Positions 35,022 to 44,268 are shown, numbered from the stretch's first letter. The stretch: DNA of 64,000 nucleotides from Aldersonia sp. NBC_00410 (GCF_026342035.1 NZ_JAPENM010000002.1:1-64000); one strand, 5' to 3'. Numbers and translations are program-made. The notes: a model not told the origin generated them from the sequence alone.

Positions 35022-35051
35022 GGTTCTAGCAGTCGGCAGGATCGAAGCGAC

Positions 35052-35153
35052 TCAGTAGCGTTGCGCCCCACCACCGAGATCCCATGGAAGATCCGGGTTA
35101 GTGCGTTTGACCTTGCCGCGGGCCGCGCCACGCATGTCAGCGCACCACTTCAT
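35052..35153 (-). CDS. Short frame, possible gene remnant
   Basis: Thirty-three codons from an ATG read MKWCADMRGAARGKV and continue KRTNPDLPWDLGGG to the stop. The same frame is open for another 25 codons upstream (STGKYIGSSKRQRID). The composition looks protein-like, but there is no ribosome site, and the 5' end collides with the STAS gene. It may be the tail of a lost gene. Confidence 0.25.
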   Translation of the reverse strand: MKWCADMRGAARGKVKRTNPDLPWDLGGGAQRY

Positions 35154-35232
35154 GGTGCGAACTTGCGCGCTAACTGAGTCGATGCGTTGCCGCTTGCTCG
35201 AACCGATGTATTTGCCGGTCGACTTGGACGTA

Positions 35233-35712
35233 TCACTTCACCGTGGAGGCTTCTAGTGCTGCAGCGAGGGTTGTGTGGATCGTCAGAAGCTTATCGACAC
35301 CGACCAGGTGTAGCGGTCGTCCGACGGCAGGTCCGTCTGCAACGACCGCGAACTGTGCAGATTCGCCGATGTGCTGGTGCGCGGTGAGAAGTACCGTCAT
35401 GCCGGCCGAAGCGAGGAACTCGACACCGGTCAGATCCACGATGACGACGGCCGGCGCGTTCTCCAGAGAGTTCTGAATCGAATCGGCCAGCTGGGGTGCC
35501 GACACCATGTCGAGTATTCCGCTGACACCGACAACGACGAGATCGTCATGCCAAGTGACGCCGACCTCGAGCTCGTTCGCTCTGCTTGTTGCGCCGCGAA
35601 TTCCGGCCGAGCCGTTTCCCGGTGTCCTGCCGATCGTGGAGTCGCTACCGGCATGGCCGGTGCCGCGATGTACCGGTAACCGCAAAGGACTGGGGATATG
35701 GATGTCCGTCAC
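35233..35712 (-). CDS. STAS-domain anti-anti-sigma factor-like protein
   Basis: A 159-residue protein with a polar N-terminal extension (1-46) and a STAS domain (about 47-159): LVVVGVSGILDMVSAPQLAD, VVIVDLTGVEFLASAGMTVLL and the C-terminal helix. Ser102 in FLASAGM occupies the position phosphorylated by anti-sigma kinases in RsbV/SpoIIAA-type antagonists, although the usual DSSG is changed to ASAG. A GTG behind GAGGAAGG is the start used; the frame is open far upstream but not protein-like. No sigma factor or kinase gene is adjacent, so the partner is elsewhere. Confidence 0.72.
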   Translation of the reverse strand: MTDIHIPSPLRLPVHRGTGHAGSDSTIGRTPGNGSAGIRGATSRANELEVGVTWHDDLVVVGVSGILDMVSAPQLADSIQNSLENAPAVVIVDLTGVEFLASAGMTVLLTAHQHIGESAQFAVVADGPAVGRPLHLVGVDKLLTIHTTLAAALEASTVK

Positions 35713-36327
35713 GACGGTTCTACCTTCCTCGATGGATCGACGCGTTCTTGATTGGGGCCAAAGGCGGGCTGGGTGAGCCCGGACGACCCAACCGGTTGTC
35801 CAAGCCCATCCGTCGATGGAACAAAACTGAATATGACTTGCGGGGTGTTCTGCAGTGCGGGGCTGCGGCACGCGAACACTCTGTGCAAGCAGAGTTTTCG
35901 TGTGGGGTTGGCGACTTCGACGGGTATTACCGTGCTCCCATTCGGTAGCTGCAAACGCGCGTCGCCTTGCGTGACCAGTCGTGTACATCATCCCGAGACC
36001 TCCTGGGATGGCCGGCGGGCTAGGCGTTCGTGGGTGATCTCGATCTGCGGGCTTGTCCTGCTCAGCGAAACGACCGGGCTGCAGAACCGAATTCGCGGGA
36101 CTCGTCCATCGTGGCTGCGCGTGGCAGCGCAGGATTGAGCCGAGCCACAGCATCATTGGGCTCGAACAGCGAGATGTGCGGTTGATGTCATGTGCCGCCA
36201 ACGTGGGGGTTGTTCGCGAGTGTGTGGGCCGAGCAGTGGCTTGGACCACGTCTTCTTTGCTGGCTTTGGTGGCGGATGCCACGGAGAGGTCGGCCGCACG
36301 ACGGTCCCGACCTCCCCGTGGCATCGA
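35713..36327. other. Intergenic stretch of about 615 bases
   Basis: Several overlapping open frames exist on both strands, but none shows a recognisable domain, a good ribosome site or conserved-looking composition. I see no repeat or hairpin of note. Confidence 0.4.
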
Positions 36328-36642
36328 TTAGGCGTCGTTGGGCCGATTGCCGGCCTTCGCCAGCCCGCGGCTCACCATGTAGCCAACGCTGAGAACCACG
36401 ATATACAGCCATGCCTTATCGGCGAGGAAGTAGTCGTCGTGCGCGTCGGTTGACCGAACCAAGTAGGAGGCAAGCAGCACCCCAATGGTGGCGACAATGA
36501 AGACGATGAATTCGGTTGTCTTGTAGAAAGCCTTCGTCTCCTCACCGCGCCGGGTGGCGACTCGGGTGGGGTGTGCGTTCGCAACGCCGGGCGTGGTCGG
36601 TGCGTCGGCGCGACGGGTGGCAGCAGGATTATTGGTGGTCAT
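36328..36642 (-). CDS. Small two-helix membrane protein
   Basis: A 104-residue protein. A polar, Ala/Thr/Arg-rich N-terminus (1-45) is followed by two membrane helices (FIVFIVATIGVLLASYLV about 53-70 and AWLYIVVLSVGYMVSRGLA about 83-101), separated by the short charged loop RSTDAHDDYFLADK. A perfect AAGGAG precedes the ATG. Similar small membrane proteins of unknown function are common in Rhodococcus and mycobacteria. It has no operon partner. Confidence 0.7.
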   Translation of the reverse strand: MTTNNPAATRRADAPTTPGVANAHPTRVATRRGEETKAFYKTTEFIVFIVATIGVLLASYLVRSTDAHDDYFLADKAWLYIVVLSVGYMVSRGLAKAGNRPNDA

Positions 36643-37039
36643 GCAGTAACTCCTTGTGGTGCCGTCTAGGCATGTCGCCGCAGGCGTCATCACGGCGCGC
36701 AACTCAGCGAAGGCTGCGGCGTCCATGGAGAGGGATTTGGTCAGGCGCGTTCAAAAAGGCGCGGCCCCAGTCATCGCTGGGAAGCACGGGTCGAACGACT
36801 GGCTGATCGTAGGAATCCGGTGTCGAGCTGAAGCTCACGGCATGCTGTTAGACCGCCGGACTGTCATTGATACCGCTGTATTGGAGTACCAACCGGTTGA
36901 AGTATACCCGTGGGTTCCCCCCTCTTGCGAACTCGAGCCTGTTCGTGCCGCCATCGCCCACAACGACAGCAACAAGTCGGGCTGCGGCCGCGAGCCCTCC
37001 GCGGCTTGGATCGGACTGGCCCAGATTGAAGCGGCGGCG
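36643..37039. other. Intergenic stretch of about 400 bases
   Basis: Separates the small membrane protein from the 3' end of the ANTAR gene. I see no gene, repeat or clear hairpin here. Confidence 0.4.
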
Positions 37040-37747
37040 CTACTCGCGGGCCGTGTCGACCACGCCCTGCGCGACCTTCACCAGCTTGGTGTTGCCGGTC
37101 TGAGACAGCTCACGCAGCAATTCGAAGGCGCGGACCGCATCCACCTTGAAGCGCTCCATGATGATCCCCTTGGCCTGTCCGATCACGTCGCGGGAGGCCA
37201 AGGCCGACTCCAAATGCTCGCCGCGTCGGCTTGCCAGGATCGCTGCGGCGGCATGCGCCGCAAGCACCGAACCCGTCGCCTCGGCCTGTGAGTCGAACAC
37301 GCTCGGCTCGAACGCGAACAGATTCAAGGCGCCGGCAGTGTTCGTGCCGGTGTACAGCTTGAACGACAACCCGCTGCGGACGCCCCTCTTCGCGGCCTCC
37401 CGCGAGAACCGGGGCCATCGCTGTTCGACCAGAAAGTCTTCCGTGCGCACGATCAGCTCGTCGACCGCCGCTTCTGCACATGGCCCTTCGCCGAATGCGT
37501 CTTGCAAACTGTCCAGCTCGTGCATAATCTCCGCGGTGCCGGCATGGGTTTCAAATTTGCCGTCCTTGGCTATCAACAGCACGCCAGCGGCGTCGACCCC
37601 AGGAATGATCTCGAGCGCGGTCTCGGTGACACCAGATAGCACCGCCTCAACGCTGCTCGGTGCGGCGACTTGGCGGGCCAGCTCTGCCATCCGTGCGGCG
37701 AGCTGTCGTTCGGCGTCATCGGTCATCGGGTACCCATTGTTGCTCAT
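37040..37747 (-). CDS. GAF-ANTAR RNA-binding antiterminator
   Basis: A 235-residue signalling protein. An N-terminal GAF sensor domain (about 25-165, ending SVLAAHAAAAILASRR) is followed by a C-terminal ANTAR domain (about 172-230). The ANTAR part has the typical ALASRDVIGQAKGIIMERF and ends in ELSQTGNTKLVKVAQGVVD. ANTAR domains bind paired RNA hairpins and prevent termination; the signal bound by the GAF domain is unknown. Start at 37,747 (MSNNGYP) or 37,726 (MTDDAER) cannot be separated. It stands alone. Confidence 0.82.
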   Translation of the reverse strand: MSNNGYPMTDDAERQLAARMAELARQVAAPSSVEAVLSGVTETALEIIPGVDAAGVLLIAKDGKFETHAGTAEIMHELDSLQDAFGEGPCAEAAVDELIVRTEDFLVEQRWPRFSREAAKRGVRSGLSFKLYTGTNTAGALNLFAFEPSVFDSQAEATGSVLAAHAAAAILASRRGEHLESALASRDVIGQAKGIIMERFKVDAVRAFELLRELSQTGNTKLVKVAQGVVDTARE

Positions 37748-37984
37748 CAAGCATGTGCGCGCGCGAAAACGGCATTGACCCAGCGCTGCTCGACCCACAA
37801 GATCGGTGCCGGTGCCGGTGCCAGGGAGCCCGGTGAGCGTGACCCGTTGCTTCGTTGTCAGCGCGACAATGAGCTATCCGACGAGCAGCGCCAGCGCTAC
37901 CTGCCCGCGACGGCGCGGCTGCGAAGGTCGGCTCGATCTGGCTCACCGAACCCGGCGTCGGACCGGGTACCTTGCAGGCCCTTG

Positions 37985-38580
37985 CATACGATGGCACGTC
38001 GCGACACCTGTCGGACGCTGGCGTTGGTCGTCGCCGACTTCACCTATTTCAAAACTCGTCACCGGCGTATTCGTCTATGTCGCGTTCGTCATCGACGCCT
38101 ACGCCGGCGCGATCATCGGCTGGGAAACCGCGGCGGCGAAGCAGACCCGTTCGTGGAATCCGCGATCCGCCAAGCCGCTGCGCTGCGTGCCCGGCAAGGC
38201 CACCGGATCGACGGCGCAATCCACCACTCGGATGCCGGATCTCAATACACTCAATATATTTCGGCGAAACACTGTCCCTGTCTGGTCTGCGACCCCTCGA
38301 TCGGAACTGTCGGCGATGCCTACGATAACGCGCTCGCCAGACGACCATCGGGCTCTACAAGAACGAGTGCATTCGTGCAGACTCACCGTTTCGACGCGGC
38401 CCGCTGCGCAACCTTGCCGACGTCGAACTCATCACCGCCGACTACGTCGCCTGGTACAACCAGCAGCGCCTCATGCACCGCCTCGGACGCATCCCACCCG
38501 CGGAAGCAGAAGCCGAATACTACGATCAATTGGACGACAGCCAAGCGGTCGGCTCACAGAATCCCGAGTGTGCATGGAAC
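37985..38580 (+). mobile_element. Decayed IS3-family transposase (OrfB) remnant
   Basis: Fragments of an integrase-core (DDE) transposase occur in at least three frames: VADFTYF, LVTGVFVYVAFVIDAYAGAI, then IDGAIHHSDAGSQYT, VGDAYDNALA and DYVAWYNQQRLMHRLGRIP. All three catalytic blocks (DxT/Y, DAGSQY, the DNALAE region) can be traced, but frameshifts make it inactive. No clear terminal inverted repeats were found. It lies between the ANTAR and MFS genes. Confidence 0.7.
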
Positions 38581-38753
38581 TCGGATGGTTCAAAACTCGA
38601 GATGGTTCAACGGGACAGGGTTGCCTCGAGAATCCGAGATCTTTGGGGCCGGGGCCGTCCGACACCGCGTCCCAAGCTCGTTCTCTCCGCAAACTGATCG
38701 ACTCGGTGGGAGACTCTAGCTGCAACGCGAGGCCGACGAGACGGGACCGGGCG

Positions 38754-40745
38754 ATGACCGAAGGCAAGACTTCTGGTCCGGGTGCGCCTGCGGTCGAACT
38801 GGAGAAGCGGAAGATCTACGCCATCTTCGGTGGCCTGATGCTGGCGATGTTCCTGGCGGCACTCGATCAGACGATCGTGGCGACGGCGCTGCCGACGATC
38901 GTCAACGATCTCGGGGGAGCCGACCATCTGACGTGGGTGGTCACGTCGTACATGCTCGCCACGACGGTGACCACGCCGCTCTGGGGCAAGCTCGGCGACC
39001 TGTTTGGGCGCAAGCCGCTGTTCATCGCGAGTGTGGTGATCTTCCTGGTCGGTTCGGCACTGTGTGGCCTGGCCGGGTCGATGGCGACATTGATCGGCTT
39101 CCGTGCATTGCAGGGGGTGGGCGCGGGTGGCCTGATGGTGTTGGCGCAGGCCATCATCGGCGACGTCGTTCCCGCACGTGAACGCGGTCGCTATCAGGGG
39201 CTTTTCGGTGCAGTGTTCGGGCTGGCGAGTGTCGCAGGGCCGTTGCTCGGCGGATTCTTGGTCGACAGCCTCAACTGGCGGTGGGTCTTCTATGTCAACC
39301 TGCCGATCGGGGCGGTTGCCCTGGTCGCGGTGATTCTGGTGCTGCCGACCACCACGGCCCAGGTCAAACCCATGATCGATTACGTGGGTGTGCTGCTACT
39401 CGCATCTGCTGCCACATCCATCGTGTTGGTGACAAGCTTTGGTGGACTGTGGGGTTGGACTTCTGGTCGGGTGCTCGCACTGATCGTCATCGGTGTGGTG
39501 TGCGTTGTTGCGTTCGTCATGGTGGAACGACGCGTGCCGGAGCCGGTGATGCCGCTGCGGTTGTTCGCCAACCGGGTGTTCGCCGTTGCCGCAGCCGTTG
39601 GCTTTGTTGTCGGGTTCGCGATGTTCGGGGCCATCACGTTCCTGCCGCTGTTCTTGCAGACGGTGCGGGGGACGACGGCCACCGAGTCGGGCCTGACCAT
39701 GATCCCCATGATGGCGGGTTTGTTGATCACCTCGATCGGCAGTGGCCAGCTCATCAGCCGGACCGGACGCTACAAGGTATTCCCGATTGTGGGCACCGCG
39801 ATCTTCACCGTCGGTCTGTTCTTGTTGTCGACGATGGATCGTTCGACCGCAGATCTGACCATCTACCTGTATCTTTTCGTTCTCGGTAGCGGGCTGGGGA
39901 TGGTGATGCAGGTTCTGGTTCTCGCGGTCCAGAACGCCGTCGAGTTCCGCGACCTCGGAACCGGAACCAGCGGTGCGACCTTCTTCCGCACGATCGGCGC
40001 ATCGGTGGGTGTGGCCGTATTCGGTGCGGTGTTCAATTCTCAACTGGAATCGAACCTGTCGGGCAACGTGCCCGACGGGGCAGTGGGACGATGTTCTTCG
40101 CAGATCCTGCAAGCCTCGTCGGCCGGGCTCCCGACCTGCCCACCTGTTGTGCAGGAGTGGTTCCTGAGTGGTTTCGTCGACGCGTTCGGGACCGTGTTCA
40201 TCGTGGCCGTCCCCATCGGAGCACTGGCATTTGTCCTGGCCTGGCTGTTGCCCGAGATCCCGTTGCGCGATGTCACGAAAATGCCCGATATCGGGGCATC
40301 GTTCGGTCTGTCCGGTGAGCGAACATCGTTGGAGGAGTTGCGGCTTCTGATCTGGCGGGCCCTCGGCCGCGAAGACAAGCTTCGGGCTTGGGAATTGGTG
40401 GTCGATCAGGCCGACAGCTCGCTGACGCGTGGCGAGGCCTGGATGGTCAGCCGGGTAGCCGAAGAGGGCACTCGCGACATCGGTCTGATGGCCGAGGTTT
40501 CCCAGACGCCGCTCCGGGTCGTCGAGGAGACCGCGCAGCAGTTACAGCAGCGCGGGATGATCGCCATCGGCAATGGCCTGGCGGTCATCACACCGGCGGG
40601 CCAGCGCGAAGCCGAACGTCTGTTGGCCGTTCAGCGGCAACGTCTTCAACATTTTGTCGACAACTATCCCGGTAGCGATGAAGATGACGTCGACGAACTA
40701 CTCGACGAGATCGCCCGGGGTTTGCACTCCGAGGCCCCGGCCTGA
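38754..40745 (+). CDS. EmrB/QacA (DHA2) MFS drug exporter with winged-helix-like C-terminal domain
   Basis: A 663-residue, 14-helix proton-driven multidrug exporter. Family motifs are LDQTIVATALPTI (about 36-48), WGKLGDLFGRKPLF (about 77-90) and GLASVAGPLLGGFLVD (motif C, about 157-172). Membrane helices end near residue 510. The last 130 residues are soluble and read like a MarR-type winged helix: WMVSRVAEEGTRDIGLMAEV, TPLRVVEETAQQLQQRGMIA and AVITPAGQREAERLLAVQRQ. DHA2 exporters normally end without such a domain. The frame is open upstream into the IS remnant, but the ATG at 38,754 begins the conserved part. Confidence 0.85.
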   Translation: MTEGKTSGPGAPAVELEKRKIYAIFGGLMLAMFLAALDQTIVATALPTIVNDLGGADHLTWVVTSYMLATTVTTPLWGKLGDLFGRKPLFIASVVIFLVGSALCGLAGSMATLIGFRALQGVGAGGLMVLAQAIIGDVVPARERGRYQGLFGAVFGLASVAGPLLGGFLVDSLNWRWVFYVNLPIGAVALVAVILVLPTTTAQVKPMIDYVGVLLLASAATSIVLVTSFGGLWGWTSGRVLALIVIGVVCVVAFVMVERRVPEPVMPLRLFANRVFAVAAAVGFVVGFAMFGAITFLPLFLQTVRGTTATESGLTMIPMMAGLLITSIGSGQLISRTGRYKVFPIVGTAIFTVGLFLLSTMDRSTADLTIYLYLFVLGSGLGMVMQVLVLAVQNAVEFRDLGTGTSGATFFRTIGASVGVAVFGAVFNSQLESNLSGNVPDGAVGRCSSQILQASSAGLPTCPPVVQEWFLSGFVDAFGTVFIVAVPIGALAFVLAWLLPEIPLRDVTKMPDIGASFGLSGERTSLEELRLLIWRALGREDKLRAWELVVDQADSSLTRGEAWMVSRVAEEGTRDIGLMAEVSQTPLRVVEETAQQLQQRGMIAIGNGLAVITPAGQREAERLLAVQRQRLQHFVDNYPGSDEDDVDELLDEIARGLHSEAPA

Positions 40746-40839
40746 GGCGCCTATGCCAGCGAGTGGTTCGTCCCACTGAGGGATTGTTGTGGGCCTGCCC
40801 GGCTTTGCCGATCGCACTACCTATGCGAGTTGCACTGCC

Positions 40840-40887
40840 AAGGTTAGTGGTGGCTTGGCGATTCGGGCCTAGCGTTCGCGTGCCACG
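40840..40887. repeat. Short repeat family 3, copy 2
   Basis: Matches 33,348-33,392 (aaggttagtggtggcttggc, then gattcggg, cgttc and tgccac). It lies 95 bases after the MFS stop, in a 412-base gap that otherwise shows no gene. Confidence 0.5.
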
Positions 40888-41157
40888 TCGGGTGCGGGTC
40901 AACTCCCGCCACGATTGACGTCAGGTATCGGGTTGGTCGAACTTCTGGTGCCCGAACGCGGGCGTGGAAGGTTTGGGAGGCGTGTGGGTGTTCATGCCAA
41001 GAGGAAGAGGGATTTCCGCCGCGTACACGCACAGACAGCCGAATCAGTCGGGTTGGCGGCCAAATCCGCGTGCACTGGGGTTGAGCATCCGCCCACGCGC
41101 CGGTCCGTGCATCCGTGAGCGCAGGGCAGTGCAGGCCACCCCCGCCGGGATGCTGGC

Positions 41158-41808
41158 CTAGTAGGTCAGCGCCGCTTCCAACTGGACGCTCAGCCACGCC
41201 TCGTATGCGGCTGGCTGCCAGCCGGAGCGGCGCACCAACCGGTCGTACACCTCGGGTGAGGTGAGCGTCCAGACCACGTCGATGAGCTCGTCGACGGAGC
41301 GACCTCCGGGGAGTTCGCCACGTTCACGGAGTCCTTGCAGGCTGTTGGCATTGCCGGTACGGCGCTCGCGATCGATGGTGGTCACGAACTCCTCCAGGAC
41401 CACGTCGCCGCCCGGCCCGTGCGCCAGGATCACCCCAAGCAACGGGCCGACCCGGTCCCAGATCCGCCGGCACCAGGCAGCATAGGCACGGGCGTACGCC
41501 GCTGCGTCGAGAGCCTCAACGACAGCCCCGAACCCCGGCCGCTGGCTCATCGGCGTCGGATCATCATCGCCGGCCAGCAGCCCGTCGTACACCGCCTTGA
41601 CGACCTCAGCTTTGCCGCCGACGGCGTTGTAGACGGTCTGAGGGCTTACCCCGGCGTGCTGGGCCAGCAGCGGCACAGTCATGGCAAAGAAGCCATCGGC
41701 AAGCAGGAGATCGCGCGCCGCGTCGAGGATGCGCGCACGGGTCAGGCGCGCCTGCTCGGCTCGCCGCTCGGTGTTGTACACCCTCTTGTCTCGTGACCTG
41801 GATTCCAA
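41158..41808 (-). CDS. TetR-family repressor of the adjacent SnoaL gene
   Basis: A 216-residue TetR-family protein with the helix-turn-helix FFAMTVPLLAQHAGVSPQTVYNAVGGK (about 40-66) and a helical ligand domain. The start is probably TTG at 41,808, which has no clear ribosome site; a GTG at about 41,781 is an alternative. The gap to the divergent SnoaL-like gene is only 48 bases and is largely filled by a perfect 10+10 palindrome, so the two genes form an autoregulated pair. Confidence 0.8.
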   Translation of the reverse strand: MESRSRDKRVYNTERRAEQARLTRARILDAARDLLLADGFFAMTVPLLAQHAGVSPQTVYNAVGGKAEVVKAVYDGLLAGDDDPTPMSQRPGFGAVVEALDAAAYARAYAAWCRRIWDRVGPLLGVILAHGPGGDVVLEEFVTTIDRERRTGNANSLQGLRERGELPGGRSVDELIDVVWTLTSPEVYDRLVRRSGWQPAAYEAWLSVQLEAALTY

Positions 41809-41818
41809 TCGACTACCA

Positions 41819-41845
41819 TTCCATTGGATTGATGTTCCAATGGAA
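41819..41845. promoter_or_regulatory. 27-bp TetR operator
   Basis: The arms ttccattgga and tccaatggaa are perfect 10-bp complements with a 7-base spacer (ttgatgt). The site occupies most of the 48 bases between the divergent TetR and SnoaL starts. Confidence 0.8.
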
Positions 41846-41856
41846 GGATTGTAGTC

Positions 41857-42285
41857 ATGACCGCGCTATCCCACGCGCTCAACGTCTTCGAAGCGATCAA
41901 CTCAGGGGACTTCTCCTGCCTCGATCAGGCCGTCACCGCCGACTTCGTCGACCACGGCTCTCCCATCCCCCTGCCACCCGGACCGCAGGGCTACAGACAG
42001 ATCCTCGCCGTTGTGCGTGACGTGTTGCAGATCCGCTACAAGATCGAGGACGCCTTCGAGACAGACGAGCGAGTCGTCATCCGCGCGGTCGCACACGGTG
42101 TCGGTGTCGACGCGATCCACGGCCAAGGCGCGGCCGGCAAGACCTACGCCATGCCGACTACCCACATCTACCGCACCGAGAACGGCCTCCTCGCCGAACA
42201 TTGGGGCGTGCGCGACGAGTTCGGGGCTCGCATACAGCTCGGCACAGTGCCGCCCCCGGCCTTCCCAGCCCCCGAGGCCGCCTGA
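41857..42285 (+). CDS. SnoaL-like polyketide cyclase-family protein
   Basis: A 142-residue NTF2-fold protein of the SnoaL/ester cyclase group (HALNVFEAINSGDFSCLDQAVTADFVDHG at 6-34 in two blocks, then PTTHIYRTENGLLAEHWGVRDE near the C-terminus). The family catalyses aldol-type ring closure, isomerisation or hydrolysis, or only binds hydrophobic ligands. Its promoter is covered by the palindrome of the divergent TetR regulator, so it is probably induced by its own substrate or a toxic compound. Confidence 0.75.
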   Translation: MTALSHALNVFEAINSGDFSCLDQAVTADFVDHGSPIPLPPGPQGYRQILAVVRDVLQIRYKIEDAFETDERVVIRAVAHGVGVDAIHGQGAAGKTYAMPTTHIYRTENGLLAEHWGVRDEFGARIQLGTVPPPAFPAPEAA

Positions 42286-42559
42286 CGAGACCCACCGACC
42301 CCGACCCAGTCCGTGAGCCGGACATACTGAACCGAGAACGGCCCCCATGGCAATGGCGCACTGCACCAATGGGACTCGCTCGGCTCGTCCTGTTCAACGT
42401 GGCAGCTGCTCTCCTGCCTCAAGGACCGGATGCCGCCGGCCGCTCGGGCGCCCGTCGAATCGTAGACACCGAGCCGTCGGCGAGCCGTGTCCACTCCCCC
42501 CGCGGGCGGTGCTTCTGTAGCAGAAGACTGCGGCGAGATTAGCAGGGCCACAATGCCTT

Positions 42560-42716
42560 TCAGAAGCACCGCTTCGATGGCCTCAGCGCGGTGAAATCGG
42601 CGTCGCCGGTATGCACGTCACGGAAGATATGCGACCTGCCCGGCCCGAAGTCGGTGAGGGCGGCAAGGAGCTGCTCGGGGCCGCACCGTGCTCTGGTGCA
42701 TATGAATGGTGGACAT
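42560..42716 (-). pseudogene. N-terminal remnant of an SRPBCC-family protein
   Basis: From an ATG at 42,716 the frame reads MSTIHMHQST; after a one-base slip it continues EQLLAALTDFGPGRSHIFRD and VHTGDADFTALRPSK to a stop. This resembles the first strand and helix of SRPBCC/polyketide-cyclase lipid-binding proteins. The rest is missing. The 274 bases before it (42,286-42,559) show no gene. Confidence 0.35.
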
Positions 42717-42751
42717 TCGATGCTCCGAACTATGTTGGTGGGGTTGGTGAT

Positions 42752-43435
42752 TCAGAGCGGCAAGGGCGTACCTGCCTGTTCGGCGACCATGTACGCGGCA
42801 TACCAGGCCGGCCAGTTCTCGTCGTACTGCCCGCTGTTGCGCTGCTCGTGCCGACCGTGCGCCGCCGCGGCCCGCGTCAAGGCCGCCACGAGGTCGTGCT
42901 CCGAGGAGTAGCTGGTCTGCGAGGTGGTGATGCGCCCGGGCAACCGGGTGGTGACCTCCTGCACTAGCCAGCCGTTTCCGTCCGGGTCGTCGAAGGTGGC
43001 GAAGGAGCTGTAGCTGGCGCTGTCGTCGGCAGGACCATCGATGCGATTGCTCGCGTCGGCGGGCCGGAACTGCGCGCCCGGCGCGCCCGGATGGAAGACC
43101 GCGCTGACCTGGGCACCCTGCGCCGCGAGCTCGCTGCGCGCGGCCTCGATGTCGGAGACCACCAAATACAGGCCCTGGGCCGAACCCGGTGTCGCCGTGG
43201 TGATGTTTGCGCCGAACTGCACCGAGGTCCCCGAGCCGGTCGGCGTGAACTGCACGACCCGGAAGCCGTTATCGAAGGCGAAATCTGCATCCAGGCGCCA
43301 CCCGAGTCTCGCGTAGAACCGCTTGGCCCGATCCACATCCGCGACGGGAATGACCACCGCCTCGAACTTCAACTCGACCTGCGGTGCGCACGTTCCGGCG
43401 TCCGCGTGCTCGGCGGAAGATTCGGTCGTGCTCAT
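42752..43435 (-). CDS. VOC-family (glyoxalase/bleomycin-resistance) protein
   Basis: A 227-residue protein with one vicinal-oxygen-chelate domain (about 20-155): FEAVVIPVADVDRAKRFYARLGWRLD, GFRVVQFTPTGSGTSVQFG and FATFDDPDGNGWLVQEVTTR. The C-terminal 70 residues form an extra helical tail (TSYSSEHDLVAALTRAAAAHGRHE, then WPAWYAAYMVAEQAGTPLPL) found in a subgroup of actinobacterial VOC proteins. A good AGGAGCAG precedes the ATG. Substrate unknown. Confidence 0.8.
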   Translation of the reverse strand: MSTTESSAEHADAGTCAPQVELKFEAVVIPVADVDRAKRFYARLGWRLDADFAFDNGFRVVQFTPTGSGTSVQFGANITTATPGSAQGLYLVVSDIEAARSELAAQGAQVSAVFHPGAPGAQFRPADASNRIDGPADDSASYSSFATFDDPDGNGWLVQEVTTRLPGRITTSQTSYSSEHDLVAALTRAAAAHGRHEQRNSGQYDENWPAWYAAYMVAEQAGTPLPL

Positions 43436-43542
43436 ACGCTGCTCCTACGGTGGTGGTCGGACTGCATCAACTGTGTGCGACCCTGCCCAGCCCAGCCGCG
43501 CATGGCTCACTCGGCTCGACAATGGCCCGACGCTCATGCCCG

Positions 43543-43923
43543 CTACGCCCCAACAACCGCACGCAGACGATCGAGCGCGATACGACGAATCCCGCGGCTG
43601 GCCAGTCGGTCGAACTCCGGATCGACGACATCGGCACGCCCTTCGACGGCCAACCCGCACCGATCGCACTCGAATCGATACAGTCCGCCGTCGGCGCCGA
43701 GCAGCGCCTCACGACCACGGCCGAACTCGACCCACTCCAAGGAGCCCAACTCCGATGCGATGCGCTCGAACTCCCAGACCAGCGGCCGATCCTCGTGACC
43801 GTGATCACAACAGACGGTGAGCCTGGCACGCCCATCGCTCCCCGGTGCGCTATCGGTCACCACAACACCGGCCGAACGCGGTCGGGATCCGCAACGTGAC
43901 CGCCAAAAGCCGCGGGTGACCAT
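43543..43923 (-). CDS. Small Cys-pair protein of unknown function
   Basis: Up to 126 residues; I do not recognise it. Two cysteine clusters (TVCCDHGHEDR and FECDRCGLAVEG) about 50 residues apart suggest a zinc ribbon. The middle part (ELGSLEWVEFGRGREALLGA) and the tail (RRIALDRLRAVVGA) have normal protein composition. The start is uncertain: ATG at 43,923, or a GTG near 43,860 that removes a basic stretch. It lies upstream of the VOC gene in the same direction, about 107 bases apart. Confidence 0.5.
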   Translation of the reverse strand: MVTRGFWRSRCGSRPRSAGVVVTDSAPGSDGRARLTVCCDHGHEDRPLVWEFERIASELGSLEWVEFGRGREALLGADGGLYRFECDRCGLAVEGRADVVDPEFDRLASRGIRRIALDRLRAVVGA

Positions 43924-44268
43924 CCAAATGTGACGCCACGACCTCCGGAGCGCACCTCGCGGTTTGACGGGATGCGTTCCTCGAGCGTGCCGATAGCAAC
44001 GGAAACGATGAGCAGACTCTATCGGCGCGCTCGACCCAGTTCAGTGAAATAACACAAAAACACCCAGCCGAACCGACGGAACGCACGGCGGCAGTCGGCC
44101 TGGCCGCCATCATCGAACACCTGGCCATCACGATAGGAGGCGACAACGACGGAGCCATTTCTCGGCGAAATAGCCCCGAAAGCTTTGCTTCCGGAGCCAT
44201 TCCCGCTGATTGCGGCGACCGGATTCAAACCTGCGCTCGTGGGCCATGCGCCCCGGACGGGCTGCTGG
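43924..44268. other. Intergenic stretch of about 345 bases
   Basis: Relatively AT-rich in places. No gene, repeat or convincing terminator was found between the Cys-pair gene and the 3' end of the MOSC-reductase gene. Confidence 0.4.

Noticed and set aside
35713-36324. N-terminal extension of the STAS protein to 363 residues
   Set aside because: No conserved composition; a GTG with a GAGGAAGG ribosome site lies at 35,712.
37806-38753. N-terminal extension of the MFS exporter
   Set aside because: The open frame runs through a decayed IS3 transposase; exporter homology starts at the ATG at 38,754.
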